Both the position numbers and the translations under genes were made by a program. A DNA stretch of 64,000 nucleotides, from positions 1-64,000 of the forward strand of contig JANFAH010000005.1 of the NCBI GenBank assembly GCA_024663395.1, given 5' to 3'. Positions 61,195 through 64,000 of the stretch are shown here, piece after piece. Below the pieces are notes generated by a model. The model was not told the DNA's origin. It worked only from the letters and a program-made list of their open reading frames with translations, and did no database searches. This stretch comes from Pisolithus tinctorius. Its lineage: Eukaryota > Basidiomycota > Agaricomycetes > Boletales > Pisolithaceae. Numbering within the stretch: position 1 is the first letter of the stretch; every line of letters begins with the position of its first letter.

Positions 61195-63651
61195 TTGTCG
61201 AGCTCATCCTCAATGATGTTCGATACTGTATCCCCCGACGAGGAAGAGGTACTTTTGCGCAAGTCTTCCATGAGCCACTGTCAGTTTCGCTTCGACACCA
61301 CATTCGTCAACGCAGCGTCTCATGTCTTTGACTCACATATGATAGGTTGTTTGCAACCGAACACCTTTCTCTCTCAGTGCACCCAAGGAAGTCGCGCTTT
61401 GGCTTTTCATCTGAAACAGCCTCCGACACCCTCATGATCAGCTCTGGCCAGGTCCTGTCCAGACTGCAAGGGAAAAGTACTTTTTTCTACACCCATTGCG
61501 TGACATTTCTTCAACTACTTCTGAAACATGCACAGAATCTCAGAGGAAAGGCGGCAAGGTACTCCTGAAACTCGGTGTTTTATCTGTAACACTAGGAGTC
61601 CTCTTCGAAACCATATCCACCCCACGTAATCAAGCGATTCTAAACACAACTACTGAGGAATTCATCAAGGAAAATATCAGACAGTGTCCTTGGTAGGTGC
61701 CAAGTTTCACTTCGGACTTCCACTTGGTTGTCTCACACATGCTACAGTTTTCGAGTTTTGATAATTGGAAAGGTAACTTAAACACATGTGTCACCCAGTG
61801 GATTTCAGCAACGATATCTTGCAGTTTGGTGTTGGGAAGTCTTCTTTGATTAGTCGAATTTTTGGTGTGGAAACTGCAGTTGAGTGATCGAAAATTGGCA
61901 TCCTGTCTATCATTGAAGAACAGCATAGTACCTCAGAAGTGTTCAACAGGGGCAAGGAGATATCGAGGAAGAACTCAGTTCTCCACAGAACGAGCGATTC
62001 ATTTTACACAGCTACGAACTGTGTGAAGGTAACAATTATGATACCGTGAAGGCGTTCATTGCGAACAGGAAGAGGATGTCACACATTAAAGACCAACTTC
62101 ATGCAGTCTGGTAAGTTTCCCTGAAACTGCTGCATTAAAAGTTTGTGCAAGTGAGCCGGTGTGACAGGTTGTGTGTCCAAGTACCCATTGCAGAAAACGA
62201 TGAACCTGTATTTGAAGAGGGCCCAGAAGTATTCTTGGACGATGTGAAGGCGGTCCTTGGGAATAGTGAGCAAATATCCCCCTGCCGTGTTTCCAGTGTA
62301 ATGACTGCCGTCAGTCCCTATCATCGTCATATTCACGAAATATGACAGGCTAGTAGGATATATGCAGAGAAGTCATGATGGGGATTCTGAAGCAGAAGCA
62401 AAACTATACCTGCAAAGGTATTGTATCCAGCCAATTCAGGACTTCATGGGAGGCATGAACATTCCATATGTTGCAGTCAGTTGTGGGTGTTGTTCACTAA
62501 CATTCCTTATAATATGCATCCTGAATACTACTAGCACAACCCGCTCATGAGCAAGGGCACGAAGAATTGATAAGTCTCACTTACGACAAAATATCTGAGA
62601 GCTTCACACCTCAGCTGAGTACACTGTCACCAGTACTTCTGGCGGCCGCCATGGCGCAAAGAATGGTGCCTAGCTTGAAGGCAAAGTTTTCGGTCCAGTA
62701 AGTCTCATTCGTTGTAGTCGTGCCATGTTCTGAATTCTGTTGTGTGCAGCATCGGGAATCAAAGTCAGTCCTTGGCAATGAAGCGATACATTAGAGAACT
62801 CTCACACCCTGAAAAGGATGCCAGAGGGCATTGGATGTCTGTACTGGTCTCCGGAATGTCAAGTTCTCGGACTGTCTTCGTGACATACACACTGACATCG
62901 TGTTAGTGTGGAATTTCTGTGACACTTCTGGAGTGAGTATTGCGACATTGCCAGTCAGTACCACTACTATGAACTGACATCTCCCTTACAGTATCTGTAC
63001 AGCAATGAATTTCGAGAATTCATGATGAAAATGGCTGGGGACGTTAATAGCCGGCCCGCGTCAATCATGAATACTGCTTACGAATTAGTCATGTAAGTAC
63101 TGCCGTGTAAACTCTTGAGTGACACGTTCAATGAAAGTCGCTGTAGCTTAATGGACTCTGCTCGTTTGCTGTATGTCGTCCCTTTATTCGCAACTTTTGC
63201 CCTGCCGATTGCCCTCCTAAAGTTATACATGCGACTGTACGTAGTAGTTCGCAATGTTCAGTCTTCAGAAACGTCAAATGACTCTCACCTTTTCAGGCAA
63301 TATGCTGCTCGCCAATTTGTGGCTTATATTGCGGATTTGACAAGCATTCTGGAGATATTGTTTGCACTGACGGCCAACATGAAGGGAAAGAAGCTTACCC
63401 GCACTGCAATTAAGCTTGCTTTCACAGTTTACTCTGCATCGGAACGGATGCAGGTCGTTCACAGGATTATTAGGGATTTCGGACATCGGATCAGAGATCG
63501 TGATGTGATACTCGAGAAGATTGCATCTTTCCTCTCTTCCGATGATATGGACGCCAACGTGTCCAGAGTGCTCGGGCTGGCCATGGACGCAGTTGACCTG
63601 GAGAGAGATGAAGGGTGGCATATCGACGCCAATAGCTTGCAAACCTCTTGA
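61195..63651 (+). CDS. Single G-domain (P-loop) protein, agaricomycete type; 5' end uncertain
   Basis: From 61600 on, the exon chain is clear and phase-consistent: ...-61692, 61748-61772, 61825-61883, 61937-62110, 62168-62265, 62315-62479, 62535-62697, 62750-62763, 62817-62932, 62992-63092, 63147-63236, 63297-63651. The protein reads EEFIKENIRQCPCFRVLIIG, then Walker A GKFGVGKSS split by an intron, SLISRIFGVETA, EELSSPQNERFILHSYELCE, HIKDQLHAVWLCVQVPIAEN, the G4-type FTKYD (VIFTKYDRLVGYMQ), IHTDIVLVWNFCDTSG, a hydrophobic LLYVVPLFATFALPIALL, and QYAARQFVAYIADLTSILEI near the end. This layout is common in agaricomycete G-domain proteins of unknown role, some near NLR-like genes. The family's switch-II D-S-x-G after FxLH is here S-Y-E-L, so hydrolysis may be lost. 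Exons before 61570 could not be fixed. Confidence 0.8.
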
Positions 63652-64000
63652 GACCCCTGTTTCTGTTTGACTTTTACCTGATCCTTTGTGCAGTTGTAGT
63701 TTATTGTCGCGTCGCTTGCCTGTCATCCCTGTCGTCGTGCCTTGTAGTTATACTAACCGCTTACTAGCCTTCCGGAATGGATTTTTCTTGGCAAACATTT
63801 AGACAGTTGGCCATCAATGCGCGACAGCTTAGAGGCTCATGGGTGTCATCTTGACATATTCCTACTCCGTGTTTCCATCTTTTCCATCATCGAACCTCGC
63901 TTTGGCTTTACCAAAGTCGGCGATTGTAACTCTTCGTGGCTGCTTGGGATGGCGTAGTTCTCCATGTCGAACAGAACATCCCTCGGTTGAACACGACAAG
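63652..64000. other. Right-end sequence
   Basis: About 350 bp after the G-domain gene. Two overlapping minus-strand frames at 63840-64000 look weakly protein-like but are too short to call; the window ends there. Confidence 0.4.

Noticed and set aside
63844..64000. Minus-strand peptide RVTIADFGKAKARF resembling a kinase DFG loop
   Set aside because: Only about 40 codons before a stop, another frame looks equally codable, and the window ends; not enough to call.

Overview
The window looks like nuclear DNA of an agaricomycete mushroom-type fungus. Introns are about 50-60 bp. Coding exons can be joined by GT-AG (a few GC-AG) splicing into proteins typical of that group: a huge NACHT-WD40 STAND protein, a HET-domain protein, a single-G-domain protein, ent-kaurene-oxidase-like P450s, and a small conserved basidiomycete protein. 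All gene models here were spliced by eye; exon sums and reading phase were checked for ILV2, the MFS transporter, both P450s, NAA10, the NLR-like gene, the HET gene and the G-protein 3' part.

Left part (1-9641): a SAPS-domain phosphatase-associated protein (minus, runs off the left edge, two apparent small frame breaks), the AP-2 mu subunit (minus), then ILV2, the mitochondrial acetohydroxyacid synthase (plus), with a pair of TGACTC cores in its promoter. Middle-left (9642-33959): 24 kb that is almost empty of recognisable genes. It holds one conserved basidiomycete gene of unknown function at 24230-25070, plus simple repeats and a 32-bp perfect palindrome.

Middle-right (33960-39316): a 1658-residue NACHT protein with 14 WD40 repeats (minus). 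It is followed by a metabolic block (40991-53466): a 14-TM MFS drug/H+ antiporter, a P450, and an NAA10-like N-acetyltransferase. This block carries a tandem segmental duplication of about 5 kb. It produced two complete 12-exon P450 genes (501 residues each) and, at the junction, a truncated NAA10 fused to a truncated MFS tail. The full MFS and full NAA10 survive as the outer ends.

Right part (53467-64000): the exocyst subunit EXO70 (minus), an unrecognised coiled-coil gene (minus), a HET-domain gene (minus), and a divergently oriented G-domain protein (plus) whose switch-II DxxG motif is lost. The NACHT-WD40, HET and G-domain genes are of the kinds linked to fungal self/non-self recognition. 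The right third of the window is therefore an accessory, immunity-like neighbourhood wrapped around housekeeping genes (EXO70, NAA10) and a recently rearranged transporter/P450 cluster.
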